From Lachnotalea sp. AF33-28 (GTDB taxonomy: Bacteria; Bacillota; Clostridia; Lachnospirales; Lachnospiraceae), in assembly GCF_003477885.1 (NCBI RefSeq), contig NZ_QUEE01000008.1, forward strand, positions 62,001 to 126,000: a DNA stretch of 64,000 nt, read 5' to 3'. Both the position numbers and the translations under genes were made by a program. The notes beneath the pieces were generated by a model, which worked only from the letters and a program-made list of their open reading frames with translations, ran no database searches and had not been told where the DNA came from. This document shows positions 1 to 8,417 of this stretch, one piece after another (the first letter of the stretch is position 1; every line of letters starts with the position of its first letter).

Positions 1-2
1 TT

Positions 3-626
3 TTTCTGACCATATTGACGGCGTATCCATTGTCAAAGCCGTCCACACAGTTTCGGCGCCGCACGCTCTATGTCTGGTTTCTGGTTATCACGATGCTGTT
101 TAACGGCGGGCTGATCCCCAATTTCATGCTGGTCAGGGAGCTGAATCTGATGGATTCCATCTGGGCGCTGATCCTGCCGGGCATTATCCCGGTCTTTAAT
201 GTGGTGCTGCTTTTAAATTTCTTCCGGGATCTTCCCAAGGAGCTGGAGGAAGCCGCCAGGATGGACGGAGCCAGCCATTTCCGAATTCTATGGAGAATCT
301 ATGTGCCGTTAGCCGCTCCGGCCATCGCCACCATTTCTCTGTTCACCATTGTGGGGTACTGGAATGAATGGTTCAGCGGCATGATCTATATGAACCGGCC
401 GGAAAATTATCCGCTGCAGACGTATCTGCAGTCCGTGGTGGTGCAGACCAGCCTGACCGAAGTCAGTACCGGCAGTCTGGCCGAAATGAGGGACAGGATG
501 CTGATCAGCGACCGGACATTTAAGTCGGCGCAGATCTTCCTCGGGGCGCTCCCCATCCTGTGTGTGTATCCGTGGCTTCAGAAGTATTTCACGAAAGGGA
601 TGACGCTGGGGGGCGTCAAAGGATGA
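3..626 (+). CDS. Carbohydrate ABC transporter permease, LplC/YtcP type (5' truncated)
   Basis: Inner-membrane subunit of a CUT1-type sugar importer, which passes oligosaccharides from a lipoprotein binding protein into the cytoplasm. The frame is open to the window edge, and residues before the first possible start (FLTILTAYPLS) already fit the family, so the N-terminal third of a roughly 295-residue protein lies outside. The EAA loop that docks the ATPase is visible (EEAARMDGASHFRILWRIYVP), as are the GGLIPNF and WNEWFSG segments usual in the LplC group. The next gene encodes a GH127-type glycosidase 28 bp downstream, so the pair probably imports and trims a plant-derived oligosaccharide. 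The other transporter subunits would be upstream, out of view. The substrate cannot be read from the sequence. Confidence 0.93.
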   Translation, partial: FLTILTAYPLSKPSTQFRRRTLYVWFLVITMLFNGGLIPNFMLVRELNLMDSIWALILPGIIPVFNVVLLLNFFRDLPKELEEAARMDGASHFRILWRIYVPLAAPAIATISLFTIVGYWNEWFSGMIYMNRPENYPLQTYLQSVVVQTSLTEVSTGSLAEMRDRMLISDRTFKSAQIFLGALPILCVYPWLQKYFTKGMTLGGVKG

Positions 627-654
627 TTAAATAAAGTGTGAAAGCAGGTGTGAG

Positions 655-2580
655 ATGAACAGAGTGTATGAGATGGGTTTGGCAAAATGCAGGTTTACCG
701 GGCATGTGGGGAATAAGATAGATCAATGTATCGCCAACGGGGTGATGAAGACAGACTACCGGAACTTTGTGGAGGTATTCAGGGAGAAAACGGACAGCGA
801 CGGCCTGTTCTGCGGTGAGTTTTGGGGAAAATGGTTTACTTCCGCGGTGCTGGCCTATGAGTATCAGAGAACGGAAGCGCATTTTCAGGTGTTAAAGGAT
901 GCGGTGGAAGGAATCATGAGCGTGCAGGAAGAAAACGGGAGGATCAGCTGCAGCAGCGTGGACTTTTCCGACTGGGACCTGTGGGGAAGAAAATATGTGC
1001 TGCTGGGACTCCTTGCCTATTATGACGTATCGGGGGAAGAGAGGGCGCTTCTGTGTGCCGGGAGGATGACTGATCATCTGATCGAAATTACGATGAAAGC
1101 CGGCAAAAAGATCACGGATGTGGGCTTGGAGCTCCTGCTGGGGGTGCCTTCCTGCTCGCTGCTTCAGCCCATCGTGCGGCTGTATCAGAGGACCGGAGAA
1201 AAACGGTATCTGGAGTTTGCAGAGCATCTGGTCTCCCTCTGGAGTCAGGGAGGCAAATACAATAAGGAGGGGGTGCGGCTGCTGGAAGGGGCGCTTTCAC
1301 ATGTTCCTCCGGTGAGCATCGCCGTCCCTAAGGCCTATGAGGTGATGTCCTGCTTTGAAGGCGTGCTGGAACTGTATCTGCTGACCGATCGGAAAGAGTA
1401 TTTTGAAGCGGTGCAAAGTTATGTGGATATGGTGCTGAAACGGGAGATCATGATTACCGGCTCCGGTTCCGTAGGCGAGCTGTGGTGCGACGGCGCCTAC
1501 CGCCAGACCCAGGTGCTGGAAACGCCCATGGAGACCTGTGTCACCGCCACATTTATGAAGCTGTGCGCAGCGATGCTCAGCGTGACCGGTGACCGGCGCT
1601 TTGCGGATCAGCTTGAGATTTCCTTATATAATGCGCTTATGGGAGCCATGAAAAAGGACGGGAGCTGGTGGGCATATTTTTCACCGCTTTTGGGCCAGCG
1701 TGTACCCAGCCCGATCCAGATTGAACGCGTACAATCCAGCTGCTGCGTGGTTAACGGGCCAAGAGCCCTGCTGGAGGTCCCCAAATGGGCGGTTATGAAC
1801 TATGAAAAAGGAATTGTGATCAATCTATATGAGGATGGAGAGTTTGAGGCACCGTGCAACAAGGGTGATTTTATGTTTCGTATAGAAGGGGGATATCCGA
1901 AAAAGCGGAAGGTGAGGATACTGTTTCACCGTGTGCCGGACGGAGAATGGGGAGTGCGGTTTAGGATACCGTCTTATTCACGCAGCACGGGCGTATGGCT
2001 TAACGGAGAGAAGATTTCCTGTAATGCCGGCACTTACTGTGAAATGTACCGCAGCTGGTCGGAGGGCGACTCAATCGAGATGGAGTTCGACATGGACGCG
2101 CGGATCGTGACGGCGCCGGGCAATGTAAGCTTTAAAGCGGTGACGGTGGGTCCGGTGGTGCTGGCGATGGACAGCAGGCGCACAGCTCCCTCCTGGAAGG
2201 CCCTGCGGCTGATGAATGATGCGATGAAATGGAAGGTGGACGGACAGACACAGATCCGGTATATGCTTTCCCAGAGCCTTGAAGAGGAGAGCGATCGGGC
2301 GTTTGCCTGTGAGGCGGACTGCCCGGATGCCTATATGGCCTATCGGGTACGTTTCCTGTATAAACCGATTCATTTCTTCCAGCATGAGGAGGAAGAACTG
2401 CTGCTTTGCGATTATGCGTCCTGCGGCAGCTCTTTTGAAGGGGAGGAATGCATCCGCGTTTGGATGCCCCAGCCGATGTTTATGCCGGCCGCCTTTCCGG
2501 AGGGCACGAAATGCATTATAGCCGGGATTCCGGGAGAGGATAAGGGCGACGGAACGAATCATTGGGACGCAATCGAGTAA
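655..2580 (+). CDS. GH127 (DUF1680) family glycoside hydrolase, putative beta-L-arabinofuranosidase
   Basis: A cytosolic enzyme of 641 residues without a signal peptide, about the usual size for GH127. Known members (type enzyme HypBA1) remove beta-L-arabinofuranose using a zinc-bound cysteine nucleophile. The matching residues appear here: a GSVGEL segment with E275 in the acid/base position, METC with E293 and C295, and SSCCVVNG with C363 and C364, which would supply the nucleophile and the zinc site. The CCVVN motif departs from the common CCPPN, so the clade may have another specificity. It follows the ABC permease closely and probably acts on the imported sugar. The exact substrate is inference. 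Confidence 0.82.
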   Translation: MNRVYEMGLAKCRFTGHVGNKIDQCIANGVMKTDYRNFVEVFREKTDSDGLFCGEFWGKWFTSAVLAYEYQRTEAHFQVLKDAVEGIMSVQEENGRISCSSVDFSDWDLWGRKYVLLGLLAYYDVSGEERALLCAGRMTDHLIEITMKAGKKITDVGLELLLGVPSCSLLQPIVRLYQRTGEKRYLEFAEHLVSLWSQGGKYNKEGVRLLEGALSHVPPVSIAVPKAYEVMSCFEGVLELYLLTDRKEYFEAVQSYVDMVLKREIMITGSGSVGELWCDGAYRQTQVLETPMETCVTATFMKLCAAMLSVTGDRRFADQLEISLYNALMGAMKKDGSWWAYFSPLLGQRVPSPIQIERVQSSCCVVNGPRALLEVPKWAVMNYEKGIVINLYEDGEFEAPCNKGDFMFRIEGGYPKKRKVRILFHRVPDGEWGVRFRIPSYSRSTGVWLNGEKISCNAGTYCEMYRSWSEGDSIEMEFDMDARIVTAPGNVSFKAVTVGPVVLAMDSRRTAPSWKALRLMNDAMKWKVDGQTQIRYMLSQSLEEESDRAFACEADCPDAYMAYRVRFLYKPIHFFQHEEEELLLCDYASCGSSFEGEECIRVWMPQPMFMPAAFPEGTKCIIAGIPGEDKGDGTNHWDAIE

Positions 2581-2584
2581 CTGA

Positions 2585-2625
2585 TTTTCCTCTAAAGAAC
2601 AGATTTTTCTGTATACAAGAGGAAA
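2585..2625 (+). other. Nested inverted repeat downstream of the GH127 gene
   Basis: An outer 8-bp stem (TTTCCTCT with AGAGGAAA) encloses a smaller ACAG/CTGT hairpin. No T-run follows, so it is not a standard intrinsic terminator. It may be a 3' processing or weak termination structure. Confidence 0.35.
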
Positions 2626-2660
2626 CCTCCGGAAAGTTGAGAAGAAGATTGGAAAAGGGC

Positions 2661-2689
2661 TTGTAATTTTCTGACGATTAAGATATTAT
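2661..2689 (+). promoter_or_regulatory. Promoter of the purine permease gene
   Basis: TTGTAA (2661-2666) and TATTAT (2684-2689) are separated by 17 bp, about 60 bp ahead of the permease start. No purine-riboswitch fold was seen in the short leader. Confidence 0.55.
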
Positions 2690-2748
2690 ATTATTTGTAT
2701 GAACATTTCATAAAGTTTTTATTACTTAACTTAAAGGAGGATGGTGTA

Positions 2749-4104
2749 GTGGAAAAGTTTTTTAAACTGAAAGAAAACAACACCACGGTTAAAACCGAGA
2801 TTCTGGCCGGTATCACAACGTTCATGACGATGGCGTACATACTGGCCGTAAACCCCAACATCCTTTCTGCATCGGGCATGGATGCGCATGCGGTTCTGAT
2901 TGCAACCGCGCTGGCATCTTTCATCGGTACAGTTCTGATGGCGCTGTTTGCAAACTATCCGTTTGCACTGGCACCGGGCATGGGGTTGAATGCCTATTTC
3001 GCATATACCGTATGCGGGGCAATGGGCTACAGCTGGCAGATCGCGCTGGTAGCGGTATTTGTAGAAGGTCTGATTTTTATCGTGCTTTCTCTTACCAATG
3101 TGCGTGAAGCGATTTTTAACGCGATTCCTATGAATCTGAAGAAGGCGGTCAGCGTTGGTATCGGTCTGTTCATCGCTTTCATCGGCCTGCAGAATGCAAA
3201 GGTGGTTGTCGGCGGCGCTACTCTGGTAGAGCTGGTTGACTTTACCGCGGATTTCAACACGGTGGGTATCTGCGCGCTGCTGGCGATCATCGGCGTTCTG
3301 ATCACCGCGATCCTTCACATCAAAAAAGTGAAGGGATCTATTTTAATCGGTATCGCTGCTACCTGGGTGCTGGGCATGCTGTGTGAGCTGCTCCACATCT
3401 ATGTTCCCAACGCGGATGCAGGATTTTATTCCGTATTCCCGTCAGCGATCGTGAGCTTTGACTTCTCATCCCTCGGAAAGACCGCAGGACAGCTGTTTAA
3501 GGCTGATTTCAGCGGATTATCCTGGGCGAACTTTATCGTAGTTATTTTCGCATTCCTGTTTGTGGATATGTTCGATACTCTGGGAACCTTAATCGGCGTT
3601 TCTTCCAAGGCTGACATGCTGGATAAGGACGGCAAGCTTCCCAGGATCAAAGGCGCTCTGCTGGCAGATGCTGTTGCAACCAGCGCCGGCGCTCTGCTCG
3701 GCACATCCACAACCACAACCTTTGTAGAGAGCTCTTCAGGCGTTGCTGAAGGCGGAAGAACAGGTCTGACAGCGATCACAACCGCTGTGCTGTTTTTGCT
3801 GGCGATCATTTTCTCGCCGCTGTTCATCTCCATCCCCAGCTTTGCTACGGCTCCCGCTCTGATCTTCGTTGGTTTCCTGATGTTTACCGCAGTTGCCGAT
3901 ATCCATTTCGAAGATCTGACAGAGGCGATTCCCGCTTATATCTGTATCCTGGCAATGCCGATTTTCTATTCCATCGCAGAAGGTATCTCCATGGGCGTTA
4001 TCTCCTATGTGATCCTGAACCTGGTTTGCGGCAAATCCAAGAAGATCACACCGCTGATGTATATATTGGCAGTGTTGTTTGTTCTGAAGTATATTTTCCT
4101 GTAA
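2749..4104 (+). CDS. NCS2/AzgA-type purine permease (guanine/hypoxanthine or adenine uptake)
   Basis: Polytopic inner-membrane proton symporter for purine bases, 451 residues. GTG at 2749 is chosen as the start because AAAGGAGG sits 8 bp upstream and the residues after it (EKFFKLKENNTTVKTEILAG) match the conserved family N-terminus; an upstream ATG at 2695 would add an atypical hydrophobic stretch. Family landmarks include TTFMTMAYILAVNP, ALAPGMGLNAYFAYTV, VGIGLFIAFIGLQNA and LFVDMFDTLGTLIGV, with repeated membrane helices throughout. The gene is monocistronic between its own promoter and a strong terminator. Which purine it prefers cannot be decided from sequence alone. Confidence 0.92.
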   Translation: MEKFFKLKENNTTVKTEILAGITTFMTMAYILAVNPNILSASGMDAHAVLIATALASFIGTVLMALFANYPFALAPGMGLNAYFAYTVCGAMGYSWQIALVAVFVEGLIFIVLSLTNVREAIFNAIPMNLKKAVSVGIGLFIAFIGLQNAKVVVGGATLVELVDFTADFNTVGICALLAIIGVLITAILHIKKVKGSILIGIAATWVLGMLCELLHIYVPNADAGFYSVFPSAIVSFDFSSLGKTAGQLFKADFSGLSWANFIVVIFAFLFVDMFDTLGTLIGVSSKADMLDKDGKLPRIKGALLADAVATSAGALLGTSTTTTFVESSSGVAEGGRTGLTAITTAVLFLLAIIFSPLFISIPSFATAPALIFVGFLMFTAVADIHFEDLTEAIPAYICILAMPIFYSIAEGISMGVISYVILNLVCGKSKKITPLMYILAVLFVLKYIFL

Positions 4105-4120
4105 AGTAAGCTGCAGGGAC

Positions 4121-4148
4121 GGAGGCATCCTTTGGGGTGCCTCCTTTT
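4121..4148 (+). terminator. Intrinsic terminator of the purine permease gene
   Basis: A 10-bp stem (GGAGGCATCC with GGGTGCCTCC, one T-G pair), a 4-nt loop and a following T-rich tract. Confidence 0.85.
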
Positions 4149-4195
4149 AGTTATTCACGGCTGCTGTAAATATAGCAAAAAATTTAAAAAAGGTA

Positions 4196-4224
4196 TTGAC
4201 ATTTTATGAAACAGCAAGTATACT
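4196..4224 (+). promoter_or_regulatory. Promoter of the tRNA-Val/tRNA-Met unit
   Basis: A consensus TTGACA (4196-4201) and TATACT (4219-4224) with 17-bp spacing, about 50 bp ahead of the first tRNA. It is among the strongest sigma-A-type promoters in the window. Confidence 0.88.
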
Positions 4225-4278
4225 AACAAGGCAGTCGCAAATAAGGCAGAAAAAAGTCACACTTGAGACTGATATTAT

Positions 4279-4351
4279 GGGGTCTTAGCTCAGCTGGGAG
4301 AGCATCTGCCTTACAAGCAGAGGGTCATAGGTTCGAGCCCTATAGGCCCCA
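4279..4351 (+). tRNA. tRNA-Val (anticodon TAC)
   Basis: A 73-nt cloverleaf. The acceptor stem GGGGTCT pairs with AGGCCCC, the anticodon stem TCTGC/GCAGA closes loop CTTACAA, and the T-loop contains GTTCGAG. The discriminator is A and CCA is not encoded. Confidence 0.96.
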
Positions 4352-4360
4352 TATAAACCT

Positions 4361-4434
4361 GGCGGAATAGCTCAGTTGGCTAGAGCACACGGTTCATACC
4401 CGTGGTGTCGAGAGTTCAAATCTCCCTTCCGCTA
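4361..4434 (+). tRNA. tRNA-Met, elongator type (anticodon CAT)
   Basis: A 74-nt cloverleaf. The acceptor stem GGCGGAA pairs with TTCCGCT and anticodon stem CACGG/CCGTG closes loop TTCATAC. The stem lacks the three G-C pairs of an initiator tRNA, and the sequence resembles Bacillus elongator tRNA-Met, so neither initiator nor Ile2 is favoured. Confidence 0.92.
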
Positions 4435-4462
4435 CTCATACGGATTACGGTCCGCGTCATGA

Positions 4463-4488
4463 AACCCTTGTTGCTGCAAGGGTTTTTT
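4463..4488 (+). terminator. Terminator of the tRNA-Val/tRNA-Met unit
   Basis: AACCCTTG pairs with CAAGGGTT around a short loop, followed by six T residues. Confidence 0.88.
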
Positions 4489-4562
4489 GATGTTGAACAA
4501 AGCATTTTCTTTCAAACTTCCACCGGGAAACTTACATATTTCTGAAAAATGCGGAAATCTTC

Positions 4563-4591
4563 TTGTTAACCAAACTCAAGTGTGCTATAAT
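4563..4591 (+). promoter_or_regulatory. Promoter of the PAP2 gene
   Basis: TTGTTA (4563-4568), 17 bp, then TATAAT (4586-4591). Confidence 0.75.
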
Positions 4592-4623
4592 TTGCAAAAA
4601 TCAATTGGAAAGGCAGGTTACCC

Positions 4624-5319
4624 TTGAAAACTTTCTTAAAAAAACATAGCCAGATATGGGTGCTGCTCTATGTATTCATCTATTTCCCCTGGTTCTTTTA
4701 TCTGGAGAAGACTGTAACGAGCAATTATACGGTATTGCATACCCATTTGGATGACCGGATTCCGTTTATTGAATATTTTATCATTCCCTATCTGCTGTGG
4801 TTTATTTATATCATCGCAACGGTATTGTTTTTCCTGTTTAAGCGTCCGAAAGCTGATTTTTACCGGCTGGCCGCTTATTTGTTCGGCGGCATGTCCATCT
4901 GCCTGTTGATCTGCACCATTTTTCCGAACGGTCTGGATCTTAGGCCGGAGCTGGATCCTGATAAGAACATATTTACAAAGCTGATTTCTGTTTTGTACAC
5001 AGCCGATACCAACACAAATGTATTTCCCAGCATCCACGTGTTCGCATCCATCGGCGCACATACGGCGATCTCGAGGACCGTGTTTTCCAAGCGCTTTCGT
5101 TTTGTAAAACCCACATCCGCAGTGTTGATGGTGCTGATTATTCTGTCCACCATGTTTTTAAAACAGCATTCTGTGATCGATGTGGTCGGAGCAATCGTTT
5201 TAAGCTTCTGCATGTATGGCCTTGTGTACTTTCCGGCACGCGATTACTCGGCGGGCACAGCCAAGCAGAAATTACGCACCCGTTTCAGCAAAATCAGCAA
5301 AGATTCCACACTTCCGTAA
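4624..5319 (+). CDS. PAP2-family membrane phosphatase
   Basis: Integral membrane protein of 231 residues related to phosphatidic acid and undecaprenyl-pyrophosphate phosphatases. It has about five or six hydrophobic segments. The family's second and third phosphatase motifs are recognisable: FPSIHVF, giving the catalytic histidine of an SxH motif, and KQHSVIDVVG, giving the histidine and aspartate of HxxxD. The first KxxxxxxRP motif is unclear. The start is a TTG behind an AAGGCAGG ribosome-binding site. It stands alone between a promoter and a bidirectional terminator. A role in lipid or carrier-lipid turnover is likely; the exact lipid is unknown. Confidence 0.85.
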   Translation: MKTFLKKHSQIWVLLYVFIYFPWFFYLEKTVTSNYTVLHTHLDDRIPFIEYFIIPYLLWFIYIIATVLFFLFKRPKADFYRLAAYLFGGMSICLLICTIFPNGLDLRPELDPDKNIFTKLISVLYTADTNTNVFPSIHVFASIGAHTAISRTVFSKRFRFVKPTSAVLMVLIILSTMFLKQHSVIDVVGAIVLSFCMYGLVYFPARDYSAGTAKQKLRTRFSKISKDSTLP

Positions 5320-5374
5320 TCGTAAGGAGGAACCGTTAAAACGGATTTAGCGGTATATCAGTTCTAAACAGAAC

Positions 5375-5412
5375 AAAAAAGGTATCAGCTGGAGCTGGCT
5401 GATACCTTTTTT
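5375..5412. terminator. Bidirectional terminator between convergent genes
   Basis: GGTATCAGC pairs with GCTGATACC and the stem is flanked by an A-run and a T-run, so it can end both the PAP2 transcript (+) and the CPBP transcript (-). Confidence 0.9.
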
Positions 5413-5453
5413 GTGTTTTGTGCGCCTGACGTCGCACATTTCTTTCTTTACTG

Positions 5454-6326
5454 TTATTCCGCCTTCTGGTTGAGCTGATTGGAAACTACAAGCCGTTCGG
5501 TCAGATATACAAAAACCACCACCAGCACGCATACAATCAGTGTAAAAGCGAAGAAGATGCCTCTGCCGCTATACAGAAAATCAAACACGGAAGTCTCCGA
5601 TGCGAGCACAGAAATCACATTGGCAGCCGCATGCAGCAGGACAGGCGCCCAAAAGCTGTGATATTTTTCATAAACATAGCATAACAGCGCACCCAGCAGA
5701 AATGCGTATACGCCCTGTACAAGGTTGCCGTGGAACACTGCGAACAGCATGCTGGTCGTGATGCCCGCCATCAGAGGCGAAGCGTATTCTCTCATGCGTT
5801 TATAGGCCAGCCCCCTGAAAATCAGTTCTTCCACCACCGGCACCAGTATGCCGATTCCGAGAAGCTCAACGGCAAGCCTCCCTCCATAAAGAACTTCCGC
5901 CACTTCTACATAGCCGGAAGTGCTGTTCATCAAACCGCTCATGGTGATCAGATTATTGCCGGCAAAGCATGCTGCGATTCCCAACAGGATCACGATTCCA
6001 AAATACGGCGCTGGCACTTTTTCATAAATCTTTTTTGTTCCCAGCTTCTGCTCGCGTTTCATGTCCCAGTGATAAAACAGAAGCAGAAACGGAAGCGTCA
6101 CCGCCGCAGAGATCAGTGTTGCCCAAAACAGGGTGTCCGGCATCTTTTCCACCGCCTGGTTGAGCAGCTGTTCCGGATCGTTTAGCGCTGAAAACCCAAG
6201 TTCCGATACGCCCTGCGCTACCAGATACAGGCTGGATGCAAAGCCTGCAAGAGAGCTGATCAGGATATACAGTCCAAGCGGATACACCATCCGCCAGAAG
6301 CGTTTTCCAAAGCTTTCCGTATACAT
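5454..6326 (-). CDS. CPBP-family intramembrane metalloprotease (Abi/CAAX type)
   Basis: Polytopic membrane protein of 290 residues. Members are glutamate/histidine metalloproteases, some acting as prenyl-protein proteases and some in bacteriocin immunity. All three active-site motifs are visible: EELIFRGLAYKR, FAVFHGN and LLHAAANV. The start at 6326 (MYTESFGKRF) has AGGAGG directly upstream on the minus strand; the in-frame extension to 6404 adds a Cys/His-rich non-family leader and is rejected. The substrate is unknown, and no bacteriocin precursor is seen nearby. Confidence 0.9.
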   Translation of the reverse strand: MYTESFGKRFWRMVYPLGLYILISSLAGFASSLYLVAQGVSELGFSALNDPEQLLNQAVEKMPDTLFWATLISAAVTLPFLLLFYHWDMKREQKLGTKKIYEKVPAPYFGIVILLGIAACFAGNNLITMSGLMNSTSGYVEVAEVLYGGRLAVELLGIGILVPVVEELIFRGLAYKRMREYASPLMAGITTSMLFAVFHGNLVQGVYAFLLGALLCYVYEKYHSFWAPVLLHAAANVISVLASETSVFDFLYSGRGIFFAFTLIVCVLVVVFVYLTERLVVSNQLNQKAE

Positions 6327-6457
6327 TTGTCTTCCTCCTACTATCAAGTGAATTATTACATTATAACATTTCTTATGGAGAAAGCAACCGCTTTGCATGT
6401 CCACAGCAGGGATCCCGTCTAAACTTTTGGTAAACTTTTATAGGAAAAATCAACCGA

Positions 6458-6604
6458 ATGGCTGAACTGGCAGCCAAGATCGCAGACAGTGAACAGGAAC
6501 TGGAAGGCATACTGGGGCAACTGGCAAGCGCAAAAGCCGCTGTTTGTCGAGAACAATCCGCCTCCCATTTCCACGGATGCCTTGCAAAACGTTATCATTT
6601 ATGA
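6458..6604 (+). pseudogene. Short coiled-coil remnant, possible recombinase or mobilisation-gene tail
   Basis: A 48-codon open frame starting MAELAAKIADSEQELEGI, a heptad-like alpha helix of the kind found near the C-terminus of large serine recombinases and mobilisation proteins. It has no convincing ribosome-binding site and ends just before the XRE-HipA gene, overlapping its promoter. With the recombinase-type HTH scrap on the far side of that gene, it suggests a decayed mobile element. The identity is inference. Confidence 0.4.
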
Positions 6605-6610
6605 TAATAT
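6582..6610 (+). promoter_or_regulatory. Putative promoter of the XRE-HipA gene
   Basis: TTGCAA (6582-6587) and TAATAT (6605-6610) with 17-bp spacing, just upstream of the ribosome-binding site. An XRE protein would plausibly autoregulate here. Confidence 0.5.
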
Positions 6611-6639
6611 AGGAGCAGGCCGTGAAACGGAGGAATACA

Positions 6640-8049
6640 ATGGAACCATTTTTACAGAAACGAAGGGAAATCATCGCGCAGCTTGTGGAGGCGCGATTGG
6701 AACAAGGCATATCGCAGGCGCAGCTTGCCCGGATGATCGACACCCAGCCGTCCAACCTCTGCCGTCTGGAGAGCGGCGCGCAGAATCTCACGCTGGATAT
6801 GCTGCTGAAAATTGCCGGCGCGCTGGGCAAGGACATCAAAATATTGCTGGAAAGCAGGGAGGAACCCATGAATCACTGTTACAGCCTGCGCATTTACGAT
6901 ACCGAGCTGATGCGCTTTACAATCGAAGAACGGGGCCTGGAAGGTCTGGTAGCGGAAATTCTGACAGTCAATGAGGAAGCGGAACCTCTTTTTCCGCTGG
7001 ATATGACGCGCACCGGCGAGGGCGTTATCCGCTGGCTGGAGCGGCGGGTTATTCCGAAGAACCGTGCCTTTGTGGATGAAATCCTGAAAACATTGGGTCT
7101 TGGAGCCAACGACACAAAGGGCATTATCGACGTCTGCAAGGGTCTGTCCTTAAACGACAGCTATTGGGTGGTGCCGGAGGGCTTTGAAGGAACCTTCGCG
7201 CAGTATAATCTGTATGAAAACCGGTTTTCCGAAATGCTGGCGTTGGTGGCCTACACCGGCGCGGGTCAGAGCCGTCAGGCATTTACCACCTCACCGGAAC
7301 TGACCACAGGCGGAATGCTGCCAAAGGCGTGGCGGGTTGTGGAACAGGATGGGATTTATCTGTATAAGGGCGGCACCACAGGCGCGTCCAATGCCGGACG
7401 GGAGCCGTATTGTGAATACTATGCCTCTCAGATCGCCCAGACCATGCGGCTGAACGCCGTCCACTACGATCTGGAAAATTGGAAGGGCATCACCGCCTCC
7501 AAGTGCCGTCTGTTTACCGACATCGACACCGCCTATCTCCCCATTGGGAGGATCGTCAAATCGGGCGGGATTGCCGCCTGCCTGAACTACTATGACTCTT
7601 TCGGCGGAGCGTTTTCCGAGCAAATTCGCAGTATGCTGGTATTCGACGCGCTGATCTACAACGAGGACCGTCACTTTGGAAATTTTGGCGTCCTCCGGGA
7701 TAACCACAGCGGCCAGATCATCGCCCCGGCCCCCATCTTTGACAACGGGCTGTCACTGTTTAGCTACGCCGGGAAAGAGGATTATGCGAATTTAGAAGCC
7801 TATGCAAAAACCCGCTCCAATCCTTACGGCGTTTCCTATGAGAGCATCTGCGCCGAGGTCATGGGCGCGAAGCAAAAGGAACAGCTCCGGCGCATGATCG
7901 GTTTCCGGTTCAAACGGCATCCCAGCCTCAATCTGCCACAGGCCCATCTGACCGCCATCGAGGACCATATCCAGGCGCGGGTGCGCCAGCTGCTGGCAAT
8001 CCCCTCCTGCTCCAAAGCAAAGCCGGCAAAGGAAAAGCCGGAGGGATAA
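6640..8049 (+). CDS. XRE helix-turn-helix fused to a HipA-like kinase
   Basis: A 469-residue protein. Residues about 5-68 form an XRE DNA-binding domain (QLARMIDTQPSNLCRLESG). The rest is a HipA-like Ser/Thr kinase fold: YNEDRHFGNFG carries the catalytic aspartate D343 in a DxHxxN loop, and IFDNGLSLF carries the metal-binding aspartate D368. In classical HipBA modules the antitoxin and kinase are separate proteins. ATG 6640 follows GGAGG by 6 bp; a GTG at 6622 behind AGGAG is also possible. An internal ATG at 6868 behind AGGGAGG could yield the kinase part alone. Gene scraps of mobile origin flank it. The substrate is unknown, and toxicity or regulation is inference. Confidence 0.85.
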   Translation: MEPFLQKRREIIAQLVEARLEQGISQAQLARMIDTQPSNLCRLESGAQNLTLDMLLKIAGALGKDIKILLESREEPMNHCYSLRIYDTELMRFTIEERGLEGLVAEILTVNEEAEPLFPLDMTRTGEGVIRWLERRVIPKNRAFVDEILKTLGLGANDTKGIIDVCKGLSLNDSYWVVPEGFEGTFAQYNLYENRFSEMLALVAYTGAGQSRQAFTTSPELTTGGMLPKAWRVVEQDGIYLYKGGTTGASNAGREPYCEYYASQIAQTMRLNAVHYDLENWKGITASKCRLFTDIDTAYLPIGRIVKSGGIAACLNYYDSFGGAFSEQIRSMLVFDALIYNEDRHFGNFGVLRDNHSGQIIAPAPIFDNGLSLFSYAGKEDYANLEAYAKTRSNPYGVSYESICAEVMGAKQKEQLRRMIGFRFKRHPSLNLPQAHLTAIEDHIQARVRQLLAIPSCSKAKPAKEKPEG

Positions 8050-8109
8050 AACAGAATCGCATTGATCCGCAGCCGATTGGTGAAAGCCAGGGGAGTTCAC
8101 TTTGGAAGA

Positions 8110-8307
8110 ATGGAGAGGGAGATTCCTTGTTTTGACGAGACGGTTCGGGAGTAGAAAGACGGAATGATTACGGCCGCCAAAGCGGCTGAAAGATGCGGAC
8201 TGTCACGGCAGGGCTTTTATTACCGGGTAAAGAAAAAGACGGAAGATCCGGGTAAAGCAATGTACACGTTAAGCGACAGTCGTTTATATAAAATTTTTAA
8301 TGGATAA
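8110..8307 (+). pseudogene. Resolvase/invertase C-terminal HTH remnant with in-frame stop
   Basis: The frame opened at 8110 meets TAG at 8152-8154 and reopens at ATG 8164 as a 47-residue stretch containing ITAAKAAERCGLSRQGFYYR. This matches the C-terminal helix-turn-helix of serine resolvases and invertases (GKITAxEAAxxxGxSRxTFYR). No catalytic domain remains. It is probably a scar of a recombinase gene. The second ORF could still be expressed as a small DNA-binding protein, but its ribosome-binding site is poor. Confidence 0.5.
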
Positions 8308-8367
8308 CTAACAAAATTATATCAAACAGATCGCAAAATGTAAAGATTTAGGACTAATTCTTGCTTT

Positions 8368-8407
8368 TTTCACTGTCATTCATAGTGTACTTTTGTTGAC
8401 AGTGAAA
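8368..8407. repeat. Perfect 11-bp inverted repeat with 18-nt spacer
   Basis: TTTCACTGTCA (8368-8378) and TGACAGTGAAA (8397-8407) are perfect complements. Neither strand has a T-run after the stem, so a terminator is unlikely. An operator, recombination site or element end is possible. It sits directly upstream of the surface-protein relic. Confidence 0.6.
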
Positions 8408-8417
8408 GGGGGATATT

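Noticed and set aside
2071..2562. Long minus-strand ORF opposite the GH127 gene
   Set aside because: It is a shadow of a well-supported plus-strand gene and its sequence is His/Arg-rich nonsense.
2581..2748. Purine riboswitch before the purine permease
   Set aside because: The leader after the predicted promoter is about 55 nt, too short for the aptamer plus expression platform, and the conserved core was not seen.
8368..8407. Inverted repeat as an intrinsic terminator
   Set aside because: No T-run follows the stem on either strand.
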